This document shows, in pieces, positions 43,172-51,408 of a stretch of 64,000 bases of DNA (position 1 is its first letter; every line of letters begins with the position of its first letter). The DNA lies in contig CP079955.1 of the NCBI GenBank assembly GCA_019357535.2, forward strand, positions 248,001-312,000, written 5' to 3'. A model generated the notes under the pieces. The model saw only the letters and a program-made list of their open reading frames with translations. It had not been told where the DNA came from and ran no database searches. A program made the position numbers and the translations under genes. This DNA is from Macrococcus sp. 19Msa1099. GTDB lineage: Bacteria; Bacillota; Bacilli; Staphylococcales; Staphylococcaceae.

Positions 43172-44524
43172 ATGATGCATTCTGATAACAAAACGGGTAA
43201 GATGGGGCAGTTTAAATTTATCATTCCTAGTCTTATCGGTATATTCTTATTTTTAACGCCACTCAATGTTGAAGGTAAGACGAGTTTGCCCGTTGCAGTT
43301 TTAGCAAAGTGGCTGTTATCGACTCTCGGTAATTTCACACCAACTTTAATCTTCATCGTTATTATTCTTTCTACGTTACTAACATTTTACTTTAGTTTTA
43401 TTAACCATCCGAAGACGAGTTATTTCAAACAACTGTTCGAGGTGAACTGGATCTGGTTTATTATTCGTCTTATGGGTGCCATTTTTGCAATCATTGTCTA
43501 TTTTAAAATGAAAGTCCCATTTGTTGATACTGAAAATACAGGTCAGCTCATATATAGTGGATTATTACCGACACTAATCGCTGTATTTTTCTTTGCGGGA
43601 TTATTTCTGCCATTTTTAATGGACTATGGATTACTGGAATTTCTTGGACCGATGTTCTCTAAGGTAATGCGTCCCCTCTTTACATTACCGGGACGCTCTG
43701 CAGTGGATAATTTAGCTTCATTTATTGGAGATGGGACTGTAGGCGTTATGATTACATCTAAACAATATGATGGGAATTTCTATACGAGACGTGAAGCAAC
43801 AGTCATTGCGACAAGCTTCTCCGTTGTGTCAATCACGTTTGCGATAGTTGTATGTGAACAGATTGGACTAATGAATCACTTCTTCTATTTCTATGGAACT
43901 GTTATTGTGTCATGTTTAGTTGCAGCGATGATTATGCCGCGTATTTGGCCGTTATCGAAGATTCCGGATCATTATGCTGATGGAACGACTGAAATTAAAG
44001 AGGAAGTGATTCCTGATAATCATAATGTCATCAGCTACGGGTACGAAAATGCGACTAAGACTGCAATTAAAGCACCTGGATTTAAAACATTCTGGTACCA
44101 AGGATTTAAAACAGTAGGAGATATGTGGTTTGCGGTACTACCTGTCGTAATGTGTATCGGTACAGCAGCAACAATCATTGCTGAGTATACACCGTTCTTC
44201 CAGTGGATTGGAATGCCGTTCGTACCTTTATTAGAGTTACTTCAGATCCCTGATGCAGTTGCAGCATCTCAGACAATATTGATTGGCTTTGCAGATATGT
44301 TCTTACCTTCAATACTTATTACAGATTCTGAATATGATCTTACACGTTTTGTTATCGGTGCGCTAAGTATCTCTCAGCTGATTTATTTATCAGAAGTGGG
44401 TGGTGTTATATTAGGCTCTAAAATACCGGTAAGCTTACCTAAGCTATTTGTCATCTTCTTGATGAGAACCATCATCTGTTTACCGATTATCGTGTTAATG
44501 GGACATTTACTATTTAGTATATAA
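43172..44524 (+). CDS. YjiH-family membrane protein with nucleoside-recognition (Gate) domains
   Basis: About 450 residues with ten or more helices. FKFIIPSLIGIFLFLTPLNVEGKTSLPVAVL at the N terminus, PLFTLPGRSAVDNLASFIGDGTVGVMITSKQYDGNFYTRREATVIATSFSVVSI and ADMFLPSILI are the Gate-domain features. YjiH proteins are predicted transporters, often linked to nucleosides, histidine or peptides; no firm substrate. GGAGG at 43162-43166 supports ATG 43172 (ATG 43175 also possible) over ATG 43160. It is alone and is followed by a repeated terminator-like element. Confidence 0.82.
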   Translation: MMHSDNKTGKMGQFKFIIPSLIGIFLFLTPLNVEGKTSLPVAVLAKWLLSTLGNFTPTLIFIVIILSTLLTFYFSFINHPKTSYFKQLFEVNWIWFIIRLMGAIFAIIVYFKMKVPFVDTENTGQLIYSGLLPTLIAVFFFAGLFLPFLMDYGLLEFLGPMFSKVMRPLFTLPGRSAVDNLASFIGDGTVGVMITSKQYDGNFYTRREATVIATSFSVVSITFAIVVCEQIGLMNHFFYFYGTVIVSCLVAAMIMPRIWPLSKIPDHYADGTTEIKEEVIPDNHNVISYGYENATKTAIKAPGFKTFWYQGFKTVGDMWFAVLPVVMCIGTAATIIAEYTPFFQWIGMPFVPLLELLQIPDAVAASQTILIGFADMFLPSILITDSEYDLTRFVIGALSISQLIYLSEVGGVILGSKIPVSLPKLFVIFLMRTIICLPIIVLMGHLLFSI

Positions 44525-44725
44525 AAAGGTCGTGACACGAGTGCTCAGACACGAGTAAAATCGCGAAAAGATTGCAAGAAACGTTCTTTGTTTCAAGCAA
44601 TCTTTTTGATTTTGTCGAAGAGTCTGCTCGTGGAGCGCCGTCAAAAAAGGTCGTGACACGAGCGTTCAGACACGAGTAAAATCACGAAAAGAGGACAGGA
44701 AATGCTTTATTTCCTGTCCTCTTTT
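44523..44725. repeat. Direct repeat of 49 bp leading into two different hairpins
   Basis: Copies at 44523-44571 and 44644-44692 are 46/49 identical (period 121) and both contain GACACGAG twice. The first runs into AAAAGATTGC / GCAATCTTTT (44566-44606). The second runs into a 17-bp perfect stem AAAAGAGGACAGGAAAT / ATTTCCTGTCCTCTTTT (44687-44725). Both hairpins have T-rich ends and can terminate. Between them, GTCTGCTCGTGGAGC contains the inverted form of the CACGAG core. Confidence 0.85.
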
Positions 44726-44740
44726 CTATATATAATGCTC

Positions 44741-45052
44741 TTAAATTTCTGTTTCCAGCTTTGCGATGACAATTTCTGAACCAAGCATTGGTGATTCTCC
44801 TTGAGGTTTATCGCCGCCATGTGAATGTGCCTGTTTGAAGGCATCGCTCGTTTTCCATGCTTCAAAGTCTTCTAACGTTTCCCACCATGTATTGACATAA
44901 AGTTCGTCATGATCTTCTAAGTTCTGAATAGACCATGTTTCAATTTTATGGAATCCTTTTAATTCTTGGATTGCGCCACCTTTTGTAAACATCGGTGCCA
45001 TCTTTTCAGCGAATCCTTTTTTCATTTTAATTCTATTTGTTACGATATACAT
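44741..45052 (-). CDS. IsdG/HmoA-like haem-degrading monooxygenase
   Basis: 103 residues, the ferredoxin-like ABM fold. The catalytic triad of IsdG (Asn, Trp, His) is seen at N6 (IVTNRIKMKKG), W66 (FEAWKTSDAF) and H76 (KQAHSH), the same spacing as S. aureus IsdG. It would cleave haem to release iron. The reading frame is open far upstream inside the SDR gene; TAGGAGTG before ATG 45052 fixes the start. It follows the SDR gene by 10 bases, so both are one operon. No isd cell-wall genes are nearby, so HmoA-type cytoplasmic function is likely. Confidence 0.87.
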   Translation of the reverse strand: MYIVTNRIKMKKGFAEKMAPMFTKGGAIQELKGFHKIETWSIQNLEDHDELYVNTWWETLEDFEAWKTSDAFKQAHSHGGDKPQGESPMLGSEIVIAKLETEI

Positions 45053-45062
45053 GAAATCACTC

Positions 45063-45779
45063 CTAAAGTTTTGTTGGGTTTGTTGCCCATATTTGATTCG
45101 TACGTACAAATGTTCTGCGGTTGATCTTAAGCTGCGAAACGATGACTTCAGCAATATCTTCTGGATGTGTCATCGATTCAGGGTCGAGCGATACTTCACC
45201 GATTAAGTCTGTTAATACGGCAGAAGGATGAATCAAGAACGTTCGAATGTTGTGCTGACGCATTTCTCTCATAACACCATCAGATAATCCTGATAATGCA
45301 AATTTACTTGCAGAGTATGCACTTGAAGTCGGGCCGGCATTTACAGCGGACATTGAGCTCATATTGACGATGTCACCTGACTGCTGATTGATCATATGTG
45401 GCAGAACCTCCTGCATAAAATGAAACGGGCCATACACATTTACAGCCATCATCTTATTTAAGTCTTCTTCAGTTGTTGTGAGAAATGAGCTGTTATGCAT
45501 AATACCTGCATTATTGATCAATATATCGATACGTTCAAATGTTTCCAGTGTATGTGCAACAGCTGCTTTAATATCGTCTTTGTTTGCACTGTCACATACA
45601 ATCGCAGTTACATCTACATCAAACTGTGAAAGTGAGTCCACCGCCGATTCTAGATGTTCGATGTTACGGCCTGTAATTGCAATATGTACACCTTCATGTG
45701 CGAGCGTCTTAGCAATCTGTAAACCGATACCTCTCGAACCGCCTGTAATAAGTGCTGTTTTGTTTTTTAAGCTTTCCAT
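45063..45779 (-). CDS. Short-chain dehydrogenase/reductase (3-ketoacyl reductase-like)
   Basis: 238 residues. Cofactor motif TALITGGSRGIGLQIAKTLA (TGxxxGIG), LINNAGIMHNS, catalytic serine in NMSSMSAVNAG and YSASKFALSG (YxxxK). NADP(H) preference is suggested by R in TGRNIEHLE. The substrate is unknown. It heads the two-gene operon with the IsdG-like enzyme; a role in haem or biliverdin-type product handling is conceivable but speculative. GAGGAGC lies before ATG 45779. Confidence 0.88.
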   Translation of the reverse strand: MESLKNKTALITGGSRGIGLQIAKTLAHEGVHIAITGRNIEHLESAVDSLSQFDVDVTAIVCDSANKDDIKAAVAHTLETFERIDILINNAGIMHNSSFLTTTEEDLNKMMAVNVYGPFHFMQEVLPHMINQQSGDIVNMSSMSAVNAGPTSSAYSASKFALSGLSDGVMREMRQHNIRTFLIHPSAVLTDLIGEVSLDPESMTHPEDIAEVIVSQLKINRRTFVRTNQIWATNPTKL

Positions 45780-45865
45780 GATATTGCTCCTCTATAAGTA
45801 ATGATAGGTTGATAGCTTGTAGTGAAAAAGAAGAGGGTGACAGATGTCAAACCCTCTTGATAGCA

Positions 45866-46129
45866 TTATTTATTTAATTCGTTAATGATTTTTTTATCGT
45901 TATGTGTGTAGATAATGTATTTCTTGTCTTTTGTGTCTAAAAGCACTCGGTTTGTTTTACCGAAAGTAGAGCCGATACGTACGATCTTTTCGTCGCTCGC
46001 TTCTTCAGCAGTTGCGTAAATATTCGTATCTTCTTTAACACTTAAAATATCTTCGTTTGGAATAGTGATATCAGCAACACGCCATTTAATATTTACTTCT
46101 TTGTCGTCTTTAGTAATTCTCATTGCCAT
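45866..46129 (-). CDS. UPF0457 / SunI-YnzG family protein
   Basis: 87 residues beginning MAMRITKDDKEVNIKWRVAD. It continues ITIPNEDILSVKEDTNIYA, then RIGSTFGKTNRVLLDTKDKKYIIYTHN. This is strongly like staphylococcal UPF0457 proteins, a family related to the PH-like SunI bacteriocin immunity protein. Function in this organism is unknown. ATG 46129 follows AAGGATG; an ATG four codons upstream lies inside that site. It is not in an operon with the SDR gene. Confidence 0.85.
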   Translation of the reverse strand: MAMRITKDDKEVNIKWRVADITIPNEDILSVKEDTNIYATAEEASDEKIVRIGSTFGKTNRVLLDTKDKKYIIYTHNDKKIINELNK

Positions 46130-46321
46130 TTCTAAACACATCCTTATCGTTTTTATACCATAAATATAACGCTTTTTATCAGTATATTCAAATAAATTGA
46201 TGTGATTAGATGAATTTAAACGAAATTCATCTTTAATGAAAGAAATTAGTGTTTATTTGTTGATTTATCTTAAAAAACTTGTAGGAATTGATTATCATAT
46301 ACAATGAAGGGATTTGATGAA

Positions 46322-47476
46322 TTGAGATATAAGTCTATGTTTTTATTATTAGCGGCAGTGATTGTCGTTGCGGCGACATTGCGCGCACCATTAACAGTAA
46401 TTGGTCCGATTATTTCTGAAATCGGAGATACCTTATCATTAAATCAAACGATGCTTGGAGGACTGACTACAATTCCACTCATTATGTTTGGTATCGTATC
46501 GCCTTTCGTCGCGAAAATAAGCGCAAAGGTTGGCATGAGTATGACGTTGTTTGCGGGAATGTTACTGCTGTTAAGTGGACTGATAATACGTATTATTCCA
46601 AACCTGCCATGGCTTGTCATAGGAACAATGCTCGTTGGTACAGGTATTGCCATAGGAAATGTGATACTACCAAGCTTTGTTAAATGGCGCTTTCCAGCAC
46701 ATGTCGGACTGATGACGGGTGTATTTGCCGCTACGATGAACTTAACAGCAGGAATTGGCGGCGGATTAAGTGTACCTCTATCACATTATAACGATTACGG
46801 TTATCAGTTCGCATTAGGATTCTGGATTATTCCCTCGGTAATTGGGCTTATCGTGTGGCTGCCACAGTTAAAGCATAATCCAAAGCCAGAATTTTCGGTA
46901 AGCAGACGTAAAATTTATCACTCTAAGTTAGCTGTTGCAATTGCACTGATGATGGGTTTTCAGTCGATGAACTTTTACAGTACTGTGACGTGGTTTCCTG
47001 AAATACTGATTCATTACGGTGTATCACAGGAAACAGCGGGATATATGCTGATGTTAAATCAATTTGCACAGCTTCCGATGACATTTATGATGCCTGTCAT
47101 CGCAATGAAGATGAACAATCAACGTCCGTTAGTGATTGCTTTTACGATACTCTTCTTAATAGGTTTCACGGCCTTGCAGTTTAATCATATCGTATTAATT
47201 GTGATTGGAATGATTGCAACCGGTCTTGCTGGAGGAGCAGCATTTAGTCTATGTATGCTATTTTTCTCATTGCGTGCTCGTACAAATGAAGATGCAATCA
47301 AGCTGTCAGGTTTCAGCCAATCGGTTGGCTACCTTATTGCAGGGATTGGACCGGTCTTGATGGGATACTTAAATGATATGACAGGAACTTATATGACAAG
47401 TTTCATAATGTTTTATGTTATCGCAATCTGTATGTTTATCTTTGGTATGATTGCTAGTAAGAATGAATATGTATAA
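46322..47476 (+). CDS. MFS transporter, CynX/NimT family
   Basis: 384 residues. MFLLLAAVIVVAATLRAPLTVIGPIISEIGD and IGNVILPSFVKWRFPAHVGLMTGVFAATMNLTAGIGGGLSVPL are hallmarks of the CynX group (cyanate, nitroimidazole and amino acid export in family members). About 12 helices. The ATG at 46304 has no ribosome site; AAGGGA at 46307-46312 fits TTG 46322 (MRYKSMFLL), so that start is given, with 46304 as alternative. A terminator follows; the rarD gene is convergent. Confidence 0.85.
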   Translation: MRYKSMFLLLAAVIVVAATLRAPLTVIGPIISEIGDTLSLNQTMLGGLTTIPLIMFGIVSPFVAKISAKVGMSMTLFAGMLLLLSGLIIRIIPNLPWLVIGTMLVGTGIAIGNVILPSFVKWRFPAHVGLMTGVFAATMNLTAGIGGGLSVPLSHYNDYGYQFALGFWIIPSVIGLIVWLPQLKHNPKPEFSVSRRKIYHSKLAVAIALMMGFQSMNFYSTVTWFPEILIHYGVSQETAGYMLMLNQFAQLPMTFMMPVIAMKMNNQRPLVIAFTILFLIGFTALQFNHIVLIVIGMIATGLAGGAAFSLCMLFFSLRARTNEDAIKLSGFSQSVGYLIAGIGPVLMGYLNDMTGTYMTSFIMFYVIAICMFIFGMIASKNEYV

Positions 47477-47512
47477 TGCTTGTTCATAGCGATAATGATT
47501 TGATCATAAATT

Positions 47513-47543
47513 AAAACCTAGACGCAACAGCGTCTAGGTTTTT
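47513..47543. terminator. Bidirectional terminator between CynX-like gene and rarD
   Basis: A 13-bp perfect stem AAAACCTAGACGC / GCGTCTAGGTTTT with a 4-base loop and T-rich flanks. Confidence 0.92.
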
Positions 47544-48441
47544 ACAATTTTATTTTTCTGGATTTCTTGTATTGCACCCACTTGCTTAAACTATATATTA
47601 TCAAGCCGCTCCAAATACAGCTGAATGTAATCGCATGTGTCAATGTAAAGGGTTCGCCGAACATAAAAACACCTTGGAGTAAGATAAGTGTTGGTGAGAT
47701 ATACTGTAGTAATCCAACAAGAGAAAGTGGAATACGCTTTGCACCGGCACTGAATAAAATAAGAGGAATCGCAGTTACGATACCGGAAAATAGAATTAGA
47801 AAACTTTCAAAGTTATTTCCGAAATATGTTTTTTGGTCTGTGGTTAATAATGCGATACCAAGAAAAGCGATAGGTAATATAAAGAATGTTTCTAGTGTAA
47901 TGCTATAAAGCGCATTAATATTGACTACCTTCTTCATTAAGCCATATAACGCAAAGCTCAGTGCCAGCGTGACTGAAACAATAGGGAATGTTCCAACAGA
48001 GAATGTCATATAGAGCACACCAATTGCAGCGAGTAGAATGGCCAGTGTCTCTGTTCTGGTAAAGCGTTCTTTCAGAAAGAGAAATCCAAGAGCAATGCTC
48101 ATCAATGGGTTGATATAGTAGCCCAGACTCGCTTGCAGCACATGATTATTATTAACAGCCCAGATAAATATACCCCAGTTGAAGGTTATCACGATGCTAG
48201 CGATAATAAGTGCGATAAATTCACGTTTTCTCTTAAATAAACTTTTCGTTTCTTTGACTAAAGGGGATAGCTTCTTTGTTACAGCAAGCACAATGATCAT
48301 GAAGACAAATGACCAGATAATACGATGAAATAAAATCTCATAATCATTAAAACTACTCACTGCACGCCAATACGAAGGTAAGATTCCCCATAGAAGATAT
48401 GCTAGTGCTGTATATAGAACGCCTTTTTGTGTATTGTCCAT
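47542..48441 (-). CDS. rarD: EamA-family transporter RarD
   Basis: 299 residues, ten helices in two EamA repeats. The N terminus GVLYTALAYLLWGILPSYWRAVSSFNDYEILFHRIIWSFVF is the RarD hallmark, and SLVGLLQYISPTLILLQGVFMFGEPF is the typical second half. RarD proteins were linked to chloramphenicol sensitivity in E. coli homologues; the transported compound is unknown. The start ATG 48441 follows AAAGGAGTGAG. Confidence 0.88.
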   Translation of the reverse strand: MDNTQKGVLYTALAYLLWGILPSYWRAVSSFNDYEILFHRIIWSFVFMIIVLAVTKKLSPLVKETKSLFKRKREFIALIIASIVITFNWGIFIWAVNNNHVLQASLGYYINPLMSIALGFLFLKERFTRTETLAILLAAIGVLYMTFSVGTFPIVSVTLALSFALYGLMKKVVNINALYSITLETFFILPIAFLGIALLTTDQKTYFGNNFESFLILFSGIVTAIPLILFSAGAKRIPLSLVGLLQYISPTLILLQGVFMFGEPFTLTHAITFSCIWSGLIIYSLSKWVQYKKSRKIKL

Positions 48442-48566
48442 TATCTCACTCCTTTACATGATGATTATAGCAATCACAAAAATATGTAGCAATGTGCAAG
48501 TTCTTTACATTTTTTAAAATGTGTTATAATATTCTGAGCAATAGATTGCTATTAAGGAGAGACATA

Positions 48567-49217
48567 ATGAATAGACTTATAATGCTGATATTGACGAGTG
48601 TGTTAGTACTAACAGCATGTAATGATGGACAAGAAAAAGAGCGCAAAGAATCAACGCCTAAAGTAGAAGTTAAAGTGAACCCTGAAAAAAAAGAAAGTAA
48701 GAAAACTACTGAACAAAACGATAATAAAACAAAAAGCAAAACAGAAAATGCTGCACCTGAATCATCTGAAGAACAAATAGTAACACACCCCTCTAATCAA
48801 GACTCCGTTGATCAGGATAATATTGATACCACAAAGTATAACGATTCTAGAAATTGTCTTATCGGTGGTGGAGAAAGTGCCGGGTGTGCAGTATTAGCTG
48901 AGACGAAGGAATATTCAAAAGCTTGGAATAATTTGACGAACGAAGGATATAACTGTAAAGATGGTGCATGTTATCAGTTGAATCCATCTACGCAAACACA
49001 GGACTCGACATATACAGCTACAAACAAAAGGCCAGAGACCGTACAGCCGTCGACGCAACCGACAACAGAAACACCGACAACAGAAATGCCGATAACGACA
49101 ACGGAAACACCGACAACGGAAACGCCGACAACGGAAATCGTTACGACTGAGCTCCCTTCAACTGAACAATCACAAACAGTTCAGCCGAACCAATATGAAG
49201 ACACGACAGATGAATAA
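48567..49217 (+). CDS. Lipoprotein with central four-cysteine segment and Thr/Pro-rich repeat tail
   Basis: 216 residues. The signal NRLIMLILTSVLVLTAC ends in lipobox L15-T16-A17-C18, so it is anchored to the outer membrane leaflet. A strongly charged Lys/Glu-rich linker (about 20-90) follows. Then comes a compact part with NCLIGGGESAGCAVLAETKEYSKAWNN and NEGYNCKDGACYQLN (four cysteines), and a tail of TTETPTTEMP-type repeats (about 165-205) encoded by imperfect 12-base units. No match to a known family. Start ATG 48567 with AAGGAGAG; codons upstream lack support. The repeat tail is typical of wall-spanning stalks. Confidence 0.8.
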   Translation: MNRLIMLILTSVLVLTACNDGQEKERKESTPKVEVKVNPEKKESKKTTEQNDNKTKSKTENAAPESSEEQIVTHPSNQDSVDQDNIDTTKYNDSRNCLIGGGESAGCAVLAETKEYSKAWNNLTNEGYNCKDGACYQLNPSTQTQDSTYTATNKRPETVQPSTQPTTETPTTEMPITTTETPTTETPTTEIVTTELPSTEQSQTVQPNQYEDTTDE

Positions 49218-49288
49218 TATTAATGAGAGAAGCAATTTAAGCAGCGTATGAATCTTAAGAGCGGCGCTCAATCGGTTAAACAATAGAC

Positions 49289-49327
49289 AAAAACTATGAA
49301 CTCTTCGCGATGTCATAGTTTTTTATT
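49289..49327 (+). terminator. Terminator after the lipoprotein gene
   Basis: AAAAACTATGA and TCATAGTTTTT form an 11-bp stem with a T-rich 3' end. It is 70 bases beyond the stop codon. Confidence 0.75.
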
Positions 49328-49377
49328 TGTTATCTATACTATAATAAAGACCTATAAAATTTAATGGAGGTACATAC

Positions 49378-49884
49378 GTGACAGGAAAGACTCATATCGC
49401 ATGTGGTGTATTCATTGGGACGCACTATGCGGTTTCTCACGCATATAATATCAGTCAGTTTGCAGCAATCATCGGAACGTCTGCACTTTTTAGTATTGTT
49501 CCTGATATTTGTCATGCAGGCAGTAAAATAGGGAGAAAGATATGGCCCATCAGTACATTAATCCGTGTACTCTTCGGTCATAGAACGGTGACACATTCCA
49601 TATTGTTTATGCTGCTCGTGTCGACAGTGTTATACTTACTTCAAGTACAGAATATTTATATTATCAGCGCTAATCTTGGGATTATGAGTCATTTAATATT
49701 AGATATGATGACACCATCAGGCGTGACACTATTCTTCCCGTGGACTAAAAAGATAAGATTTCCGTTTAAAATCAAGACAGGTGGTGTTATAGACCACTCG
49801 CTTGCAACGGCATTCAGTCTTGTGACAATGTATATTGTCTATAATGAGATCATCCATAGAACGATAAGTTGGATAAAATATTAA
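49378..49884 (+). CDS. YdjM-family predicted metal-dependent membrane hydrolase
   Basis: 168 residues. MTGKTHIACGVFIGTHY, the conserved histidines (THIACG, HRTVTHSILF, NLGIMSHLILDMMTPSGVTLFFPW) and three or four helices are the YdjM/LexA-binding hydrolase (DUF457) pattern. It probably acts in the membrane; the substrate is unknown. Start GTG 49378 with GGAGG. The uridylyltransferase gene begins 12 bases after the stop. Confidence 0.87.
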   Translation: MTGKTHIACGVFIGTHYAVSHAYNISQFAAIIGTSALFSIVPDICHAGSKIGRKIWPISTLIRVLFGHRTVTHSILFMLLVSTVLYLLQVQNIYIISANLGIMSHLILDMMTPSGVTLFFPWTKKIRFPFKIKTGGVIDHSLATAFSLVTMYIVYNEIIHRTISWIKY

Positions 49885-49896
49885 AGGAGCTTTATT

Positions 49897-51075
49897 ATGG
49901 AAAAGAACTTAAAAAAATATCATCATCATCAACTATTAAATCAGATGGAGTTATTGTCTCAAGTTGAAAAACAAAAACTTGAAGAAACGTTATCCATTCA
50001 GGATTTTGAAAAGATAGATCAGTTATATCAAGATGTCTATGTTCATCGAAAGATTACGCTTCCGGAAGATGTTCAGGATATCGCAACAACCATTATTAGT
50101 GAACAATCAACAGAAGCGCTGGCACATATGAATGAATTAGGACGAAGTGCCATTAAAGCAGGCAAGTTTGCAGCAGTTCTAATGGCTGGTGGACAAGGCA
50201 CACGTCTCGCGCATAATGGGCCGAAAGGTACATTTGAATTTGACGGTGTGAGTCTGTTTGAACTTCAGGCAAGACAAATAAAAGCATTGATTGAAAGCTT
50301 GAACGTTTCAATACCATGGATCATTATGACGAGTGATATTAACCATAAAGAAACCATCTCTTTTTTTGAAGCGCATGATTATTTCGGATTGAATAAACAG
50401 GATGTCTTCTTCTTCATTCAACCTAATATTGTAGCATTGAGTGAAGGTGGAGAGCTATTACTCAATGAGGACAAACAGCTGCTTACAACACCGAACGGTA
50501 ACGGTGGAATCTTTGAAGCATTGAATGCATCAGGTACGAATAAGCTGTTACAAGAAAGAGGCGTTACACATATTTACATGAATAATATCGATAATGTACT
50601 AGTAAAAGTGCTGGACCCGATACTTTGTGGCTATGCAGTTGAAAGTGACGCAGATGTTACAACAAAGACGATTGCAGCAAGAGATAATGAAAGTGTCGGC
50701 CGTGTCGTGGAAGTGGATGGGAAAAAACAAGTCATTGAATATACTGAGCTTCCTAAAGGAGAAGAGAATCATTTCCGTAATGCGAATATCGGAATTCATA
50801 TATTTAAGCTTGATTTTGTTGTGAATCATGCACAAAGTGAAATGCCTTATCACCTGGCGATTAAACAGCTGCCGCAGTTAGATGAGAATTTTACTGTTAT
50901 TGAAGCTACAGCATTAAAGTTTGAGAAGTTCTACTTTGATATATTCAAATATGCGGATACCTTTAAGACGGTACAGTTTGATCGTAATGAAGAGTTCAGT
51001 CCTTTGAAGAATAAAGAAGGAAAAGATAGCATCGCAACAGCTTACGACGATTTGTTGCGCACACGTCGACTATAA
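49897..51075 (+). CDS. UDPGP-type (UDP-GlcNAc pyrophosphorylase-like) uridylyltransferase
   Basis: 392 residues. The nucleotide-binding signature LMAGGQGTRLAHNGPKGTFEF is intact, then MTSDINHKETISFFE, QPNIVALSEGGELL, GNGGIFEALNASG and HIYMNNIDNVLVKVLDP. It forms a UDP-sugar from UTP and a sugar 1-phosphate; staphylococcal homologues are annotated probable uridylyltransferases, the exact sugar being unsettled between GlcNAc and glucose. AAAGGAGC precedes the start. The downstream small membrane gene begins 12 bases later. Confidence 0.88.
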   Translation: MEKNLKKYHHHQLLNQMELLSQVEKQKLEETLSIQDFEKIDQLYQDVYVHRKITLPEDVQDIATTIISEQSTEALAHMNELGRSAIKAGKFAAVLMAGGQGTRLAHNGPKGTFEFDGVSLFELQARQIKALIESLNVSIPWIIMTSDINHKETISFFEAHDYFGLNKQDVFFFIQPNIVALSEGGELLLNEDKQLLTTPNGNGGIFEALNASGTNKLLQERGVTHIYMNNIDNVLVKVLDPILCGYAVESDADVTTKTIAARDNESVGRVVEVDGKKQVIEYTELPKGEENHFRNANIGIHIFKLDFVVNHAQSEMPYHLAIKQLPQLDENFTVIEATALKFEKFYFDIFKYADTFKTVQFDRNEEFSPLKNKEGKDSIATAYDDLLRTRRL

Positions 51076-51087
51076 GAGGTGACTAAT

Positions 51088-51330
51088 TTGAAAAATAAAA
51101 CAACAATCTATGTGATGTTGATGATGCTTTTGATTGCAGCCATAAACCTTGGACTCAGTTATCATTATATATTTAATGTCAAAGGTTTGATGTGGATGGG
51201 ATTTGTATCACTATTTGCCGCATTGTTATTAATGATGCTCACCGTGCAATACTACAAGCATCAAAAAAAGCAGGATCATTCTAATATAAATGCCCATATT
51301 AAATCTGAAGATGATAGAATCTTAAAGTAA
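51088..51330 (+). CDS. Small two-helix membrane protein of unknown function
   Basis: 80 residues. Two helices (about 7-27 TTIYVMLMMLLIAAINLGLS and 34-54 GLMWMGFVSLFAALLLMMLTV) are followed by a charged cytoplasmic tail (YKHQKKQDHSNINAHIKSEDDRILK). GAGGTG at 51076-51081 supports TTG 51088 over the GTG that is part of the site. It is probably cotranscribed with the uridylyltransferase gene. No family was recognised. Confidence 0.7.
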   Translation: MKNKTTIYVMLMMLLIAAINLGLSYHYIFNVKGLMWMGFVSLFAALLLMMLTVQYYKHQKKQDHSNINAHIKSEDDRILK

Positions 51331-51408
51331 TTTTTACAATATTTTTACGATAAATTCATATAAATTCCAGTACAATATAAGCATATCAATAGATAAGCGA
51401 GGGTTTAT

